From Hydrogenimonas sp. (GTDB lineage: Bacteria; Campylobacterota; Campylobacteria; Campylobacterales; Hydrogenimonadaceae): 64,000 nt of DNA. The stretch lies in contig AP019005.1 in NCBI GenBank assembly GCA_003945285.1, forward strand, positions 1,364,001 to 1,428,000, in the 5' to 3' direction. Shown here one piece after another: positions 17,419 to 26,690 of this stretch. The translations under genes were made by a program, and so were the position numbers. A model generated the notes under the pieces. That model ran no database searches and was not told the DNA's origin. It saw only the letters and a program-made list of their open reading frames with translations. Numbering within the stretch: position 1 is the stretch's first letter; the number at the start of each line of letters is the position of its first letter.

Positions 17419-18426
17419 ATGAAACGCTCTATATGCTATGCCCTGTTCCTGTTTCTGACGGCCACATCACTTCATGCCGGCAACGGACCGGTTTGGCCTC
17501 AACCTCCGGAAGAGGCCAGAATAAAGTTTGAAAAAAAGATTACCAATGCCGAAGATCTAAACATCAAAAAGGGTTTTTTCTCAAAGATATGGGACTTTTT
17601 TGCAGGCTCCGAAGATACAGAGCTTATAAAGCCTTTCGGCATACATGTCGACGGCGGTAAGATATATGTGACCGATATTGGGCTCTCTAGCCTGGTGATT
17701 TTTGACAAAGACAATAATAAAGTACGGGTGATCCAGGGGTTCAAGTCGGAAAAATTCTCTTACCCGGTAGATGTAGCTACAGATGCTAAAGGAAATATCT
17801 ATTTGACCGATTCTGTCAAAAAGGCTGTATATGTCTTTAACAAAGAGGGAATAGCGTTGAAAAAAATCGGTTCGGAAAACGTTTTCAAAAGGCCTACCGG
17901 AATCGCGATTGACAAAAAAAGGGGGATCCTCTACGTTAGCGATACACTCTCTTCACAGATAAAAAGATTTTCGCTAAGGGAGAGTAGAGAGCTTGAGCCT
18001 GTAGGGTCGCACGGAAATCTGCCGGATCAGTTCAACAGGCCGACATTCATAACCGTAGATGAGGATGGGAGGCTCTATGTATGCGACTCCATGAACTTCA
18101 AAATAAAGATATTCGATAAAAACGGTAAATTCGACAGTGCTTTCGGCAGACTTGGAAACACTATCGGAAGTTTTGCCAGTCCCAGAGGGGTTGCTGTTGA
18201 CAGGGAGGGTAATATATATGTAACCGATACTCTCTTCAATGCGGTCCAGATATTCGACCAGAAAGGCAACCTTCTTCTGGTTTTCGGTTCCAAGGGAACC
18301 GGGGACGGTGAGTTCTACGGACCGGAAGATATAGCTATATCCAAGGATGGAAGGGCCTATGTAACCGACTCATATAATATGAGGATTGAGCTTTTCGACA
18401 TTTTAGGTTATAATAAAAACAAATGA
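17419..18426 (+). CDS. Periplasmic NHL-repeat protein
   Basis: The 335-residue protein has a signal peptide (about 1-20, LHA|G), the segment VWPQPPEEARIKFEKKI that often precedes this type of propeller, and about six NHL repeats (IHVDGGKIYVTDIGLSSLVIF, VDVATDAKGNIYLTDS and similar). Unlike the NHL protein at 12917 it has no lipobox cysteine, so it is likely soluble in the periplasm or secreted. The two are paralogs in one operon, on either side of the cytochrome, isomerase and barrel genes. It ends ten bases before the large cytochrome ATG. Proposed role: scaffold or docking protein; inference only. Confidence 0.85.
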   Translation: MKRSICYALFLFLTATSLHAGNGPVWPQPPEEARIKFEKKITNAEDLNIKKGFFSKIWDFFAGSEDTELIKPFGIHVDGGKIYVTDIGLSSLVIFDKDNNKVRVIQGFKSEKFSYPVDVATDAKGNIYLTDSVKKAVYVFNKEGIALKKIGSENVFKRPTGIAIDKKRGILYVSDTLSSQIKRFSLRESRELEPVGSHGNLPDQFNRPTFITVDEDGRLYVCDSMNFKIKIFDKNGKFDSAFGRLGNTIGSFASPRGVAVDREGNIYVTDTLFNAVQIFDQKGNLLLVFGSKGTGDGEFYGPEDIAISKDGRAYVTDSYNMRIELFDILGYNKNK

Positions 18427-18436
18427 GGTGATGATC

Positions 18437-20548
18437 ATGGGAAAACTATCGTTTGGATTGTTATCGGTATCACTGTTGACACTCACCTGCTCTTACGGAA
18501 CCATTCTTAATACCAAGCACAATCTCTCCGCATCGGGTATGGGTACGATAAAAGCTACAAGTGAACAGGAGGTATGTGTATTTTGCCATATACCCCACAA
18601 TGCGCAACCGGGTAAACCTCTTTGGAATAGAGCCATGCCCACCTCCTCGTACATAATGTACGAGAGTGAATATCTCAAGCGCACCAACTATCCTCTCCCC
18701 GCCGACCTGGGAATTACGGAAGGTACTCCCGGATCGCTATCGAGGCAGTGCCTCAGCTGCCATGACGGTACAGTAGCCGTAGGATCTATCTATATGGTCA
18801 GGGGGACGGTACTTGGTAACACCCTGATAGATATGACCGGAGTGGGGTTGGACGGAATGATGCCGATCGATGCAAACGGTTTCATAGGGACAGACCTCAC
18901 AATTCACCACCCCGTTGGAATAGAGTATGACCCAGCCAACGTAAAAAATTTCGATATCGGAAGTAAAACTATAGAGCTCAAAACCGTCCCGGACGCACCG
19001 CTTAAACTCTATACATATAACGGTAAAAAGTATGTAGAGTGCGCATCCTGTCACGATCCGCACCTTGAGAGCTTCAAATTTTTGAGAGTCCATAACAGTC
19101 CCAACAACGCGGTTAATGTCAAGAACACATGCACTTCATGCCATGACAAAAACCCGGGTACAACTCTGCCCACCGTACATGAAATTGCAACCTCCACATA
19201 TCTGGACCAGGCGGTAAAAGATAGATACAACGGCGGCGGAACAGTAACCGTAGCGGACCTCTACTGCGCAAACTGCCATACTCCGCATAACGGCGAAGGG
19301 AAACCCTATCTGCTCAGAAAGGTAGAGCAGAATACATGCTACATGGGAGCTGCCGGCACAAGATCTACCGCACCGTGCCACGGAACGGGAACAACATGGG
19401 CCGGAAACGATATAGAGTCGGTCCTCAACCGCCCGTTTTCACACCCGGTCAATACAATTGACGGTGTGCATACCAATTTCGATACCCTCTACGGATACGG
19501 CTCCAGCGAAACAGACCCTGCCGCAAGCCACAGTGTCAAGTGGAGCGACTCCAAACATGCCGAGTGTATGGACTGCCACAACCAGCACAGAGCCGGAGGA
19601 AACAACCACATAGGTACCCAGAGCGCCAGTGCGACAAAATGGTATCCTGATACACCGTCAAATGCCGTTTCCGATGTACTTAGAAACGTACAGGGTGTGG
19701 AGCCGACATGGCCAGCAAGATGGACCCAGCCGACATCATTCACTACACTTGCCTCATCTACCAAAGAGTACCAGATCTGTCTCAAATGCCACTCCTACTG
19801 GGCTCTTGGTCCCACACTGGCACAGCAGGCAGGCAAAGTCGCTACCGGTGCTACTGACAACTGGATAGATGTCGAAGGTGTAAGGGCTACCGACCAGGCG
19901 TTTGAGTTCAATCCCAACAACAAATCCGCCCACCCTGTTGTTATGGCCCTAAACGATATGCCCGGCTCCTACGAACCAAAAGCCGTAAGAGTCGAAGCGC
20001 TTCTCTACCCGTGGAATCAGAATCCGGGAACACAGACAATGTACTGTGCAGACTGCCACGGTGCCGACAATGAAGATAGCGGAGATCCCAAAGGGCCACA
20101 CGGTTCCAGTTACAACTTCATGCTAAAAGGACCCAACAAGTACTGGCCCACGAAGCCGGACGGAACGCTATTTTCCACCGGCGACATACAGACCGACGGA
20201 AGCGTTCCGGACCTCTTTTGCGCAAACTGCCACAACCTCAACTACCCGCACAAACAGTGGTGGTGGAGAATGGCAAGGATCGATATAGCGTGCATACAGT
20301 GCCATGTCGCCGTTCCTCACGGGTCACCGGTATCCAGGCTTATCGGTTACGCAAACTTTCCTGAGCCTTACAACTATAACGGGAACTCTCTCGTAATATA
20401 CGGCTACAAAAAGGCGAATCCGCAAGGCAACTACGCTTCAAGCAACGTATATGCTCCCGGCTGCGGCGGAGGCGGATGCCACGGCAGACAAGACTACCCA
20501 TATGCCGACAACGGGGCAGGATATGATCCTGTTGACCCGCTTCCTTAA
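18437..20548 (+). CDS. Large secreted multihaem cytochrome (10-12 haem sites)
   Basis: The 703-residue protein has a signal peptide (about 1-21) and ten canonical sites in this order: CVFCH, CLSCH, CASCH, CTSCH, CANCH, CMDCH, CLKCH, CADCH, CANCH, CIQCH. Two further non-standard sites are visible: CYMGAAGTRSTAPCH (CX12CH) between the fifth and sixth, and CGGGGCH (CX4CH) near the C-terminus. Up to 12 haems are therefore possible. The N-terminal 230 residues repeat the tetrahaem plan of the small paralogs (TKHNLS, FCHIPHN, PLWN, CLSCHDG, IHHPVG, CHDPH), so the protein looks like a tetrahaem unit with an added multihaem tail. ATG 18437 is chosen from GAGG eight bases upstream. Likely outer-membrane or extracellular. 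Confidence 0.9.
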   Translation: MGKLSFGLLSVSLLTLTCSYGTILNTKHNLSASGMGTIKATSEQEVCVFCHIPHNAQPGKPLWNRAMPTSSYIMYESEYLKRTNYPLPADLGITEGTPGSLSRQCLSCHDGTVAVGSIYMVRGTVLGNTLIDMTGVGLDGMMPIDANGFIGTDLTIHHPVGIEYDPANVKNFDIGSKTIELKTVPDAPLKLYTYNGKKYVECASCHDPHLESFKFLRVHNSPNNAVNVKNTCTSCHDKNPGTTLPTVHEIATSTYLDQAVKDRYNGGGTVTVADLYCANCHTPHNGEGKPYLLRKVEQNTCYMGAAGTRSTAPCHGTGTTWAGNDIESVLNRPFSHPVNTIDGVHTNFDTLYGYGSSETDPAASHSVKWSDSKHAECMDCHNQHRAGGNNHIGTQSASATKWYPDTPSNAVSDVLRNVQGVEPTWPARWTQPTSFTTLASSTKEYQICLKCHSYWALGPTLAQQAGKVATGATDNWIDVEGVRATDQAFEFNPNNKSAHPVVMALNDMPGSYEPKAVRVEALLYPWNQNPGTQTMYCADCHGADNEDSGDPKGPHGSSYNFMLKGPNKYWPTKPDGTLFSTGDIQTDGSVPDLFCANCHNLNYPHKQWWWRMARIDIACIQCHVAVPHGSPVSRLIGYANFPEPYNYNGNSLVIYGYKKANPQGNYASSNVYAPGCGGGGCHGRQDYPYADNGAGYDPVDPLP

Positions 20549-21041
20549 AAAAAAAGCGTGGCTCTTTGCACTTTTGCTGACGGCCACGCTGACCACAGCC
20601 TCAGAAACTGGTTCCGGCCCCGAAAACCGTATAGAAAACACCATACTCTCATACAACCGTGCACTTATAGAGGCTGCGAAAGATCCGAACTTTCTGAAAG
20701 ATTTCAGCGACAAGAGCAGATTCGAGCCTTTCGCGGAGGAAAAAGTTGCACAAAAGCTCTATATTTGGATAAAATCCTGGCATGAAAACAATCTCTACAT
20801 GGATGCGGAGCTTCTCGAGATCGAATTCGAAAAAGTCGATATTACCGATAAAAAGGCCGAGGTTTCTACCAGGGAGATATGGAAATACCGCTACTTCCGG
20901 CATGTAGATATTAACAGGACCACAGAGGCTTGGCCTCCGGCGAAGATCTATTATAAAGTGAAGTATCTTTTGAATTTTACCGACGGCAACTGGAAGATCG
21001 AGAGTATAAAAGTGCTCTCGGAAAGAGAAGAGAAACTTTAA
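20523..21041 (+). CDS. Small secreted protein, possibly NTF2-like fold
   Basis: The 172-residue protein has a signal peptide (about 1-24: RFLKKKAWLFALLLTATL) and a mature part of about 145 residues. The pattern of a helix with YNRALIEAAKDPNF followed by paired strands (DAELLEIEFEKVDI, KAEVSTREIWKYRY, YKVKYLLNF, WKIESIKVLSE) suggests an NTF2/SnoaL-like alpha+beta fold, but I do not recognise the family. Its ATG lies inside the cytochrome gene (26-base overlap), so it is tightly coupled to it and probably serves the same complex. It has no cysteine and no haem motif. Confidence 0.7.
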   Translation: MILLTRFLKKKAWLFALLLTATLTTASETGSGPENRIENTILSYNRALIEAAKDPNFLKDFSDKSRFEPFAEEKVAQKLYIWIKSWHENNLYMDAELLEIEFEKVDITDKKAEVSTREIWKYRYFRHVDINRTTEAWPPAKIYYKVKYLLNFTDGNWKIESIKVLSEREEKL

Positions 21042-21453
21042 AAGAGTTTGATTAAGCTTTACCTTAACTCAAAATTTGACAACTACGGGGATTAGGCTGG
21101 AGAAATATCGTTCAAAAAAACGTTATTTGCCCACCGCGGGACGTAGAAGAGGTCAGTTTTTTTGGAGATTTTACGTCGGGAGAGGGTTGATACCGTTTTA
21201 GATGAAGATTTTGCGCAAGGTTATACATTAAACCAAAATAAAAATTCTCTACTGATACAGTTTTGTCTTGCAATGCTTACCTGTAAAGCTATAGAGTACA
21301 TATTAACGCTTCCGAAATGGTTAGTATTCTGCCGAAAAACTGTTAAAAGGCTTATTGTTACAGCTCTTTTCCGGTATGCCTAATAAGCCATTTCCGAGAC
21401 GGTTCAAAAAATGCCGATGCCACGAGCATAGAAAAAACAACAAAAGGGGACTT
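21042..21453. other. Intergenic region before ccsBA
   Basis: No gene is supported. A 73-codon reading frame at 21162-21383 has no good ribosome site and no recognisable composition. AAAAGGGGAC at 21441-21450 is the ribosome binding site of ccsBA. No convincing promoter or terminator was found. Confidence 0.6.
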
Positions 21454-24400
21454 ATGAACAAAATTATAAAGTCGGTCTGGTCACTGCTGATATCTATGAA
21501 AACCATGGTGACCTTGACACTCATCTTCGCAATCACCATCGCTGTAGCCACTTTCATAGAGAATGACTACGGCATAGAGACGTCGTGGGCTCTCGTCTAC
21601 GGGGCAAGATGGTTCGAGATTCTCCAGCTGCTACTCGCTGTGAATCTTATCGGCAATATTATCCGCTTCAAGCTATACAAACTGAAAAAGCTTCCAGCTT
21701 TCATTTTTCACGTAGGTTTTCTGGTAATTCTCCTCGGTTCCGCGATGACCCGCTATATGGGATATGAAGGCATACTGCACATACGTGAGGGGAACAGCGA
21801 AAACCGTATGCTCTCGGCAGACTCTTTTGTTCAGGTGACAGCCACTACAAAAGACGGAAAGATCGTACATGAAGAGAAGAAAATCTTTATCTCGGCCATC
21901 GGCGGCAACGACTTCGACATCTCTTTGGAAGTCGATGGGAAACCGCTTCACGTCAAGTATAAGAAGTTCATAAAAGATGCGGTTCAGACTGCAGTGGAAG
22001 ATCCCAACGGGAAGCCTATGGTGGTCTATACCGTCGTGACACCCTCCGGCCCGGAAAAATATTTCCTGCAAAAAGGTGAATATACCGATCTCGGCCCCTA
22101 TGTCATGCTGTTTGGAGATAATGAACCAGGGCCGATAAAAAAACCGTATATTCATATTTTTATGAAAAACGGCAAATTCTTCTTCAAATCCAACATCGAT
22201 ATAGGATGGTTCAAGATGCAGGATCAGAGCAAAGGTATCTTCAAGGCCTATGAAGAGCACCCTTTCAAAGCGAAGATGATGTATCTTGTAAACGGTATAC
22301 AGATGGTACCGCAGATGACATTGACAAAAGGTGTCAAAAAGCTTGTTCCGCTGGCAGAATATGAAAACAGAATGAACCTCAAAATGGACAATCCCCTGTC
22401 AGCGCTCGTCGTAGAGGTTGAGTATGACGGAAAGAGGAAAGATGTTGCGTTAATGGGTATGGGCAAGCGCTACAAAGGCTTTACCGAAAATGTAGACTTC
22501 GGCGACATCAAAGTAGCACTGGAGTGGGGCTCCAAAGAGATAGAGCTCCCCTTCTACCTCTATCTTCAAAAATTTGTCATGGAGAAGTACCCCGGCTCCA
22601 TGAGCCCCTCTTCATACGAGAGCCACGTTATACTTTACGACGAGAAAAACGGAGTGAAAATGCCATACAGAATCTACATGAACAACACTCTGGAGTACGG
22701 CGGATTCAAATTCTTCCAATCCAGCTACGACCAGGATGAGAAGGGTACCGTTCTCTCAGTTAACCATGACCCGGGAAAATGGCCTACATATATTGGATAT
22801 ATTCTGCTTTCACTGGGACTTTTCCTGAACCTGTTCAACCCTTACAGCCGTTTCGGCAAACTATCTAGAATCCGCTACATAGAGAATGTAAAAGGTGGTA
22901 CCGCGGCAGCGGTGACAGCCATACTGCTTGTTCTCTCTGGAAACAATCTCATAGCGGCACAGAACCATGCCGGGCACAACCATGAAGTGTTAGATATGGA
23001 GAAGATTATAGAAACGGTCAAGAAGATAGACAGAAAACATGCCGACAACTTCGGCTCCATTCTACTTCAAGGCCCGGACGGAAGGATCAAGCCGATCGAT
23101 TCCGCCGCTATAGATATTCTGAATAAAATTCACGGCTCGGACAAGATGCTTGGGCTTACACACAATCAGATAATCCTGGGGATGGCGACCAAACCTTCAT
23201 ACTGGAAGCGTATCAAACTGATCAAGGTTAAACATCCGGAAGTCAAAAGGCTTTTGGGCATATCTCCAGATGAAAAGTATTTCGCTTTCATAGACATATT
23301 CGATAAAAACGGAAACTACAAACTCCAAAAGGCTGTAGAAGAGGCTTCCAGGAAAAGACCTGCTGAACGGGGCACATTCGACAAGGAGCTCCTCAAAGTA
23401 GATGAACGGCTCAATATCGCCTATATAGTCTTTACCGGGGACTTTATGAAGGTATTCCCTCTTAAAGACCACCCAAATAAAAAGTGGTACGCTCCCGCAG
23501 AAGCTCTTAAGACATTCCCTCCCGCAGAGGCTAACGAAATAAGAAAGATACTGGAGAAAAATTTCGAAGGTCTTAACAGAGGGCTACAGACCGGAGACTG
23601 GAGCCTGGCCGATGAGGCCGTCGATGAAATCAAAGCCTACCAGGCCAGATACGGAGCGGATATCATACCGCCAAAAAGTCGTGTTGAGGCTGAACTGCTC
23701 TATAATAAGCTTGACCTCTTCAACCGGTTGGTGCCTGTCTATCTTCTTTCAGGGCTGATCCTTCTGTTCCTCATTTTCCTGAGGCTTGTCCGTCCAGGCC
23801 TAAATCTAAAAACTCCTACCCGGATAGTGGTCGCCATCCTGGTTGTGGCATTTATCGCACATACATTCAACCTTGGACTTAGATGGTATATTGCCGGGCA
23901 CGCTCCATGGAGCAACGGTTATGAAGCTATGCTCTACATATCCTGGGCTATAATCCTGTCAGGTATACTCTTTGCGAAACAATCCGAGTTTGCTGTATCT
24001 TCAACGGCTATATTCGCCGGAATTACGCTGTTTGTGGCACACCTGAGCTGGCTCGATCCACAGATTACGACCATGGTCCCGGTACTTAAATCCTACTGGC
24101 TTACGATACACGTTTCGGTCATTACGGCAAGCTACGGCTTTTTGGGCCTCAGTGCGCTGCTGGGGCTGATCGCTCTTGTACTATATATTATGCTTGGCTT
24201 CAGCAAGGCAGAAGAGACGAAACGTCAGATTGTTCTGAACATCAAAGAGACCGCCAGAATCAATGAGATGTCGATGATTGTCGGTCTTTCACTTCTTACG
24301 GTAGGAAACTTCCTGGGAGGAGTGTGGGCGAACGAGTCTTGGGGACGCTACTGGGGATGGGACCCCAAAGAGACCTGGGCCCTGGTTACTATTCTTGTCT

Positions 24401-24681
24401 ATACGGCGGTTCTTCACCTAAGATTTGTTCCGAAACTATGGAATACATTCAATTTCACCGTACTTTCGGTAGTGGCGTACAGCTCCGTCATAATGACCTA
24501 CTTCGGCGTCAATTACTATCTCTCGGGACTCCACTCATACGCGGCAGGTGATCCGGTACCGGTACCTACATGGGTCTACTATGCTGTCGCTATCGTAGCC
24601 GCCCTTATTCTGGCTGCATACAGAAACGAAAGCCGCTTCGAAAAACTTCAAAAAGAGGTCCTTAAAAGGTCTTCCTCCTAG
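21454..24681 (+). CDS. ccsBA: Fused cytochrome c synthase CcsBA (system II)
   Basis: The 1075-residue membrane protein joins a ResB/CcsB-type N-terminal half to a CcsA/ResC C-terminal half, as is common in Campylobacterota. It moves haem to the periplasmic side and attaches it to cysteines of apocytochromes. The haem-handling WWD motif is at about residues 963-976 (WGRYWGWDPKETWAL), flanked by conserved histidines in AHTFNL, AHLSW and LTIHVS. Several transmembrane segments lie at both ends, with a large periplasmic domain between. ATG 21454 follows AAAAGGGGAC. It lies directly after the multihaem operon. Wolinella has CcsBA isoenzymes dedicated to unusual haem motifs, so this copy may serve the non-standard sites encoded nearby. 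Confidence 0.95.
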   Translation: MNKIIKSVWSLLISMKTMVTLTLIFAITIAVATFIENDYGIETSWALVYGARWFEILQLLLAVNLIGNIIRFKLYKLKKLPAFIFHVGFLVILLGSAMTRYMGYEGILHIREGNSENRMLSADSFVQVTATTKDGKIVHEEKKIFISAIGGNDFDISLEVDGKPLHVKYKKFIKDAVQTAVEDPNGKPMVVYTVVTPSGPEKYFLQKGEYTDLGPYVMLFGDNEPGPIKKPYIHIFMKNGKFFFKSNIDIGWFKMQDQSKGIFKAYEEHPFKAKMMYLVNGIQMVPQMTLTKGVKKLVPLAEYENRMNLKMDNPLSALVVEVEYDGKRKDVALMGMGKRYKGFTENVDFGDIKVALEWGSKEIELPFYLYLQKFVMEKYPGSMSPSSYESHVILYDEKNGVKMPYRIYMNNTLEYGGFKFFQSSYDQDEKGTVLSVNHDPGKWPTYIGYILLSLGLFLNLFNPYSRFGKLSRIRYIENVKGGTAAAVTAILLVLSGNNLIAAQNHAGHNHEVLDMEKIIETVKKIDRKHADNFGSILLQGPDGRIKPIDSAAIDILNKIHGSDKMLGLTHNQIILGMATKPSYWKRIKLIKVKHPEVKRLLGISPDEKYFAFIDIFDKNGNYKLQKAVEEASRKRPAERGTFDKELLKVDERLNIAYIVFTGDFMKVFPLKDHPNKKWYAPAEALKTFPPAEANEIRKILEKNFEGLNRGLQTGDWSLADEAVDEIKAYQARYGADIIPPKSRVEAELLYNKLDLFNRLVPVYLLSGLILLFLIFLRLVRPGLNLKTPTRIVVAILVVAFIAHTFNLGLRWYIAGHAPWSNGYEAMLYISWAIILSGILFAKQSEFAVSSTAIFAGITLFVAHLSWLDPQITTMVPVLKSYWLTIHVSVITASYGFLGLSALLGLIALVLYIMLGFSKAEETKRQIVLNIKETARINEMSMIVGLSLLTVGNFLGGVWANESWGRYWGWDPKETWALVTILVYTAVLHLRFVPKLWNTFNFTVLSVVAYSSVIMTYFGVNYYLSGLHSYAAGDPVPVPTWVYYAVAIVAALILAAYRNESRFEKLQKEVLKRSSS

Positions 24682-24739
24682 CAAAACCGATACCGGGGAA
24701 TTACCTCTTGTAACGACCCGGTATCATCATAACTATAAA

Positions 24740-24763
24740 CTGATGTTACGCAGTATATATCAG
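24740..24763. repeat. 24-base hairpin repeat, copy 1
   Basis: The unit starts CTGATGTTACGCA and ends ATATATCAG; the outer CTGAT and ATCAG pair. A second copy at 35367-35390 has the same length with CTGAC and GTCAG ends. The inner GTTACGCA is the sequence found at the ends of the 48-kb element. Confidence 0.6.
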
Positions 24764-24967
24764 TCATATGTATAATAAGATCAAATAAACGAAACCCTTC
24801 TCTTCCTTACAAAGACTAAAATCAGTTTCACATTGCCTTTCAAACGATAGCATTATGATTTTCGACATGTTAAACAGTTCAAAAATTGGCCTTTTTTGAT
24901 GCCGTAAGATTGCATTTAATTACCTAACATCTGAAGCATTTATCTGTTTATCAGATCGCTGCCGAAT

Positions 24968-25020
24968 CGACCGATTTATATAATTTCTTTATATAAATAT
25001 AGCTCGGTCGGCCATTTTTT
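24968..25020 (+). terminator. Long stem with T-run
   Basis: CGACCGA pairs with TCGGTCG, with an inner TTTATATAA/TTATATAAA stem, then GGCCATTTTTT. It could end ccsBA transcription, although it is about 290 bases from the ccsBA stop. Confidence 0.55.
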
Positions 25021-25150
25021 ATAGTATAATAACTTTGATTTTATTACTAGATTGTTTTTTTGAGAAATAAAAAAGCTGAATTCAATTCAACTGTTCTATT
25101 TCTCATTTTTCTTAACCAAAACCAATCTATACTTCTATAAAGGGGGTCAG

Positions 25151-25852
25151 GTGAAAAGGGTTTCAGTTATACTGTTGATTCTGCTATCTCCTCTGCTGCT
25201 TCAGGCATCGCCCAAGCTTGAATTCAAAGAGCGGCTTGTAAAATCGGCAACAGAAAAGGCAAAAAAGGGGGAGCCGCATGCACAATTCACACTAGGTGAG
25301 ATGTACTACCTCGGTTTTTTGGGTAAAAAAGATTATGAAAAGGCGATATACTGGTATGAAAAGGCAGCCGAAAACGGACATACGAAGGCGCAATTCAATT
25401 TGGGGTATATCTATTTTACAGGCAAAGGCGGCAATAAGGATTACAAGAAAGCTTTTGAATGGTTTCAACAGGCGGCCGAAGAGGGAGACCCGAAAGCGAT
25501 GCGCTATCTCGGTGAAATGTACTACAAGGGGCTGGGAGTCGAGAAGGACTATAAAAAAGCCTTCTATTGGTACAAAAAGACAGCTGACCTTGGTTATCCC
25601 AGAGCTCAGTTTCAGGTAGGGATGATGTACAGAAGAGGCCAAGGAGTCGAAAAAGATATTCACAAAGCCAAATACTATCTGAAGCGCTCCGCCATACAGA
25701 GCTGCGCCGAAGCGGAGATGGAGCTGGGAAAAATGTACCTCACCGGTGACGGTGTAGAGCAGGATGAACAGAAGGCGCTGAGACTTTTGAAAAAGGCACT
25801 GAAAGACGGTAAAAAAGAGGCTGCCGAATATCTAAAGAAGCTTCAGGAGTGA
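25151..25852 (+). CDS. Secreted Sel1-repeat protein
   Basis: The 233-residue protein has a signal peptide (about 1-19, LQA|S) followed by five or six Sel1-like (SLR) units of about 36 residues, each with the pattern A-x-x-x-L-G-x-M-Y-x-x-G-x-G-V-x-x-D-x-x-K-A-x-x-W-(Y/F)-x-x-A-A. Such solenoids mediate protein contacts. The start is GTG after AGGGGG. A convergent paralog lies at 25896. Both are exported and sit between the two cytochrome loci, so a role in cytochrome or envelope assembly is possible but unproven. A hairpin with GCCGGC arms (25857-25883) lies between the two stops. Confidence 0.88.
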   Translation: MKRVSVILLILLSPLLLQASPKLEFKERLVKSATEKAKKGEPHAQFTLGEMYYLGFLGKKDYEKAIYWYEKAAENGHTKAQFNLGYIYFTGKGGNKDYKKAFEWFQQAAEEGDPKAMRYLGEMYYKGLGVEKDYKKAFYWYKKTADLGYPRAQFQVGMMYRRGQGVEKDIHKAKYYLKRSAIQSCAEAEMELGKMYLTGDGVEQDEQKALRLLKKALKDGKKEAAEYLKKLQE

Positions 25853-25895
25853 GAATGCCGGCGAACGGCTGAATTCCGCCGGCTTAGCGGACGTA

Positions 25896-26666
25896 TCAGC
25901 CGGAGTGGCTCTCTTCGTAACCCGGAAGAGTCTCTTTTTTTATCACCACTTCCCAGCCGTATGTGTCCATTACCTTTTTGGCGTCCTGGTTTCCATTCAT
26001 ATAGGCCTCCTGCATCCACCTTTTCGCTTTTTTCATATCTTTATGTACCCCTTTGCCTGTCAGATACATCTGGCCAAGAAAAAACTGTGCACCGGCATGC
26101 CCCTGCTCGGCTGCTTTTTCAAAATACTCCTTCGCTTTTTTCAGATCGGTTTTTACCCCTTTGCCCTCATAGAACATTTCGCCGAGTCTGAAATTTGCCT
26201 GAGGATAACCCTCGTTAGCTCCCTGTGTATACCAATAGAGAGCTTTTGCATAGTCTATCTCGTTGTTCGGAACACCCTCTCCGTTGTAGTACATATCGCC
26301 CAGGTAGAGCATCGATTTCGGATCGTGTTGATCTGCGGCTTTTTGGAACCAATAGAGAGCCTTTTTGTAATCTTTCGGCGCACCCATACCGTTATGGAAC
26401 ATATAACCGAGATTGAACTGCGCCTTTTTGTGGCCCCTTTCAGCCGCCTCCAGGAAGTAGTATAGAGCCTTTTTGTAATCTTTCTTCATTCCGATGCCTA
26501 GATAGTTCATCTCTCCAAGTGCGAAAAGCGCATTCGGATCACCTTTTTGCGCAAGTTTGATTACGGAAGAGTACGCACGCTCGGTAAACGAACTCTTTGT
26601 CTCGGCATATAGTGTACCGGCCGCAATCAACAACGCGGCAGAAACAGATAGTGTCAATTTTTTCAT
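25896..26666 (-). CDS. Secreted Sel1-repeat protein, convergent paralog
   Basis: The 256-residue protein has a signal peptide (about 1-21, LYA|E) and about six Sel1-like repeats (ALGEMNYLGIGMKKDYKKAL, NLGYMFHNGMGAPKDYKKAL and similar). It is clearly related to the protein at 25151 and ends in a non-repeat tail (YGWEVVIKKETLPGYEESHSG). AGGAG precedes the ATG. The two genes point toward each other, as expected for an inverted duplication. Function unknown. Confidence 0.88.
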   Translation of the reverse strand: MKKLTLSVSAALLIAAGTLYAETKSSFTERAYSSVIKLAQKGDPNALFALGEMNYLGIGMKKDYKKALYYFLEAAERGHKKAQFNLGYMFHNGMGAPKDYKKALYWFQKAADQHDPKSMLYLGDMYYNGEGVPNNEIDYAKALYWYTQGANEGYPQANFRLGEMFYEGKGVKTDLKKAKEYFEKAAEQGHAGAQFFLGQMYLTGKGVHKDMKKAKRWMQEAYMNGNQDAKKVMDTYGWEVVIKKETLPGYEESHSG

Positions 26667-26690
26667 TCCTGTTCTCCTAATCTATTTTAA

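Larger units (their letters stand above)
24682..25150. other. Intergenic region with repeat and terminator
   Basis: The A+T-rich gap between ccsBA and the first Sel1 gene holds the 24-base hairpin repeat at 24740, the long stem at 24968 and a TATAAT at 25025-25030 without a good -35 box. No gene is supported. Confidence 0.6.

Noticed and set aside
21162-21383. 73-codon plus-strand frame before ccsBA
   Set aside because: No ribosome site, no typical composition and no recognised family; treated as intergenic.
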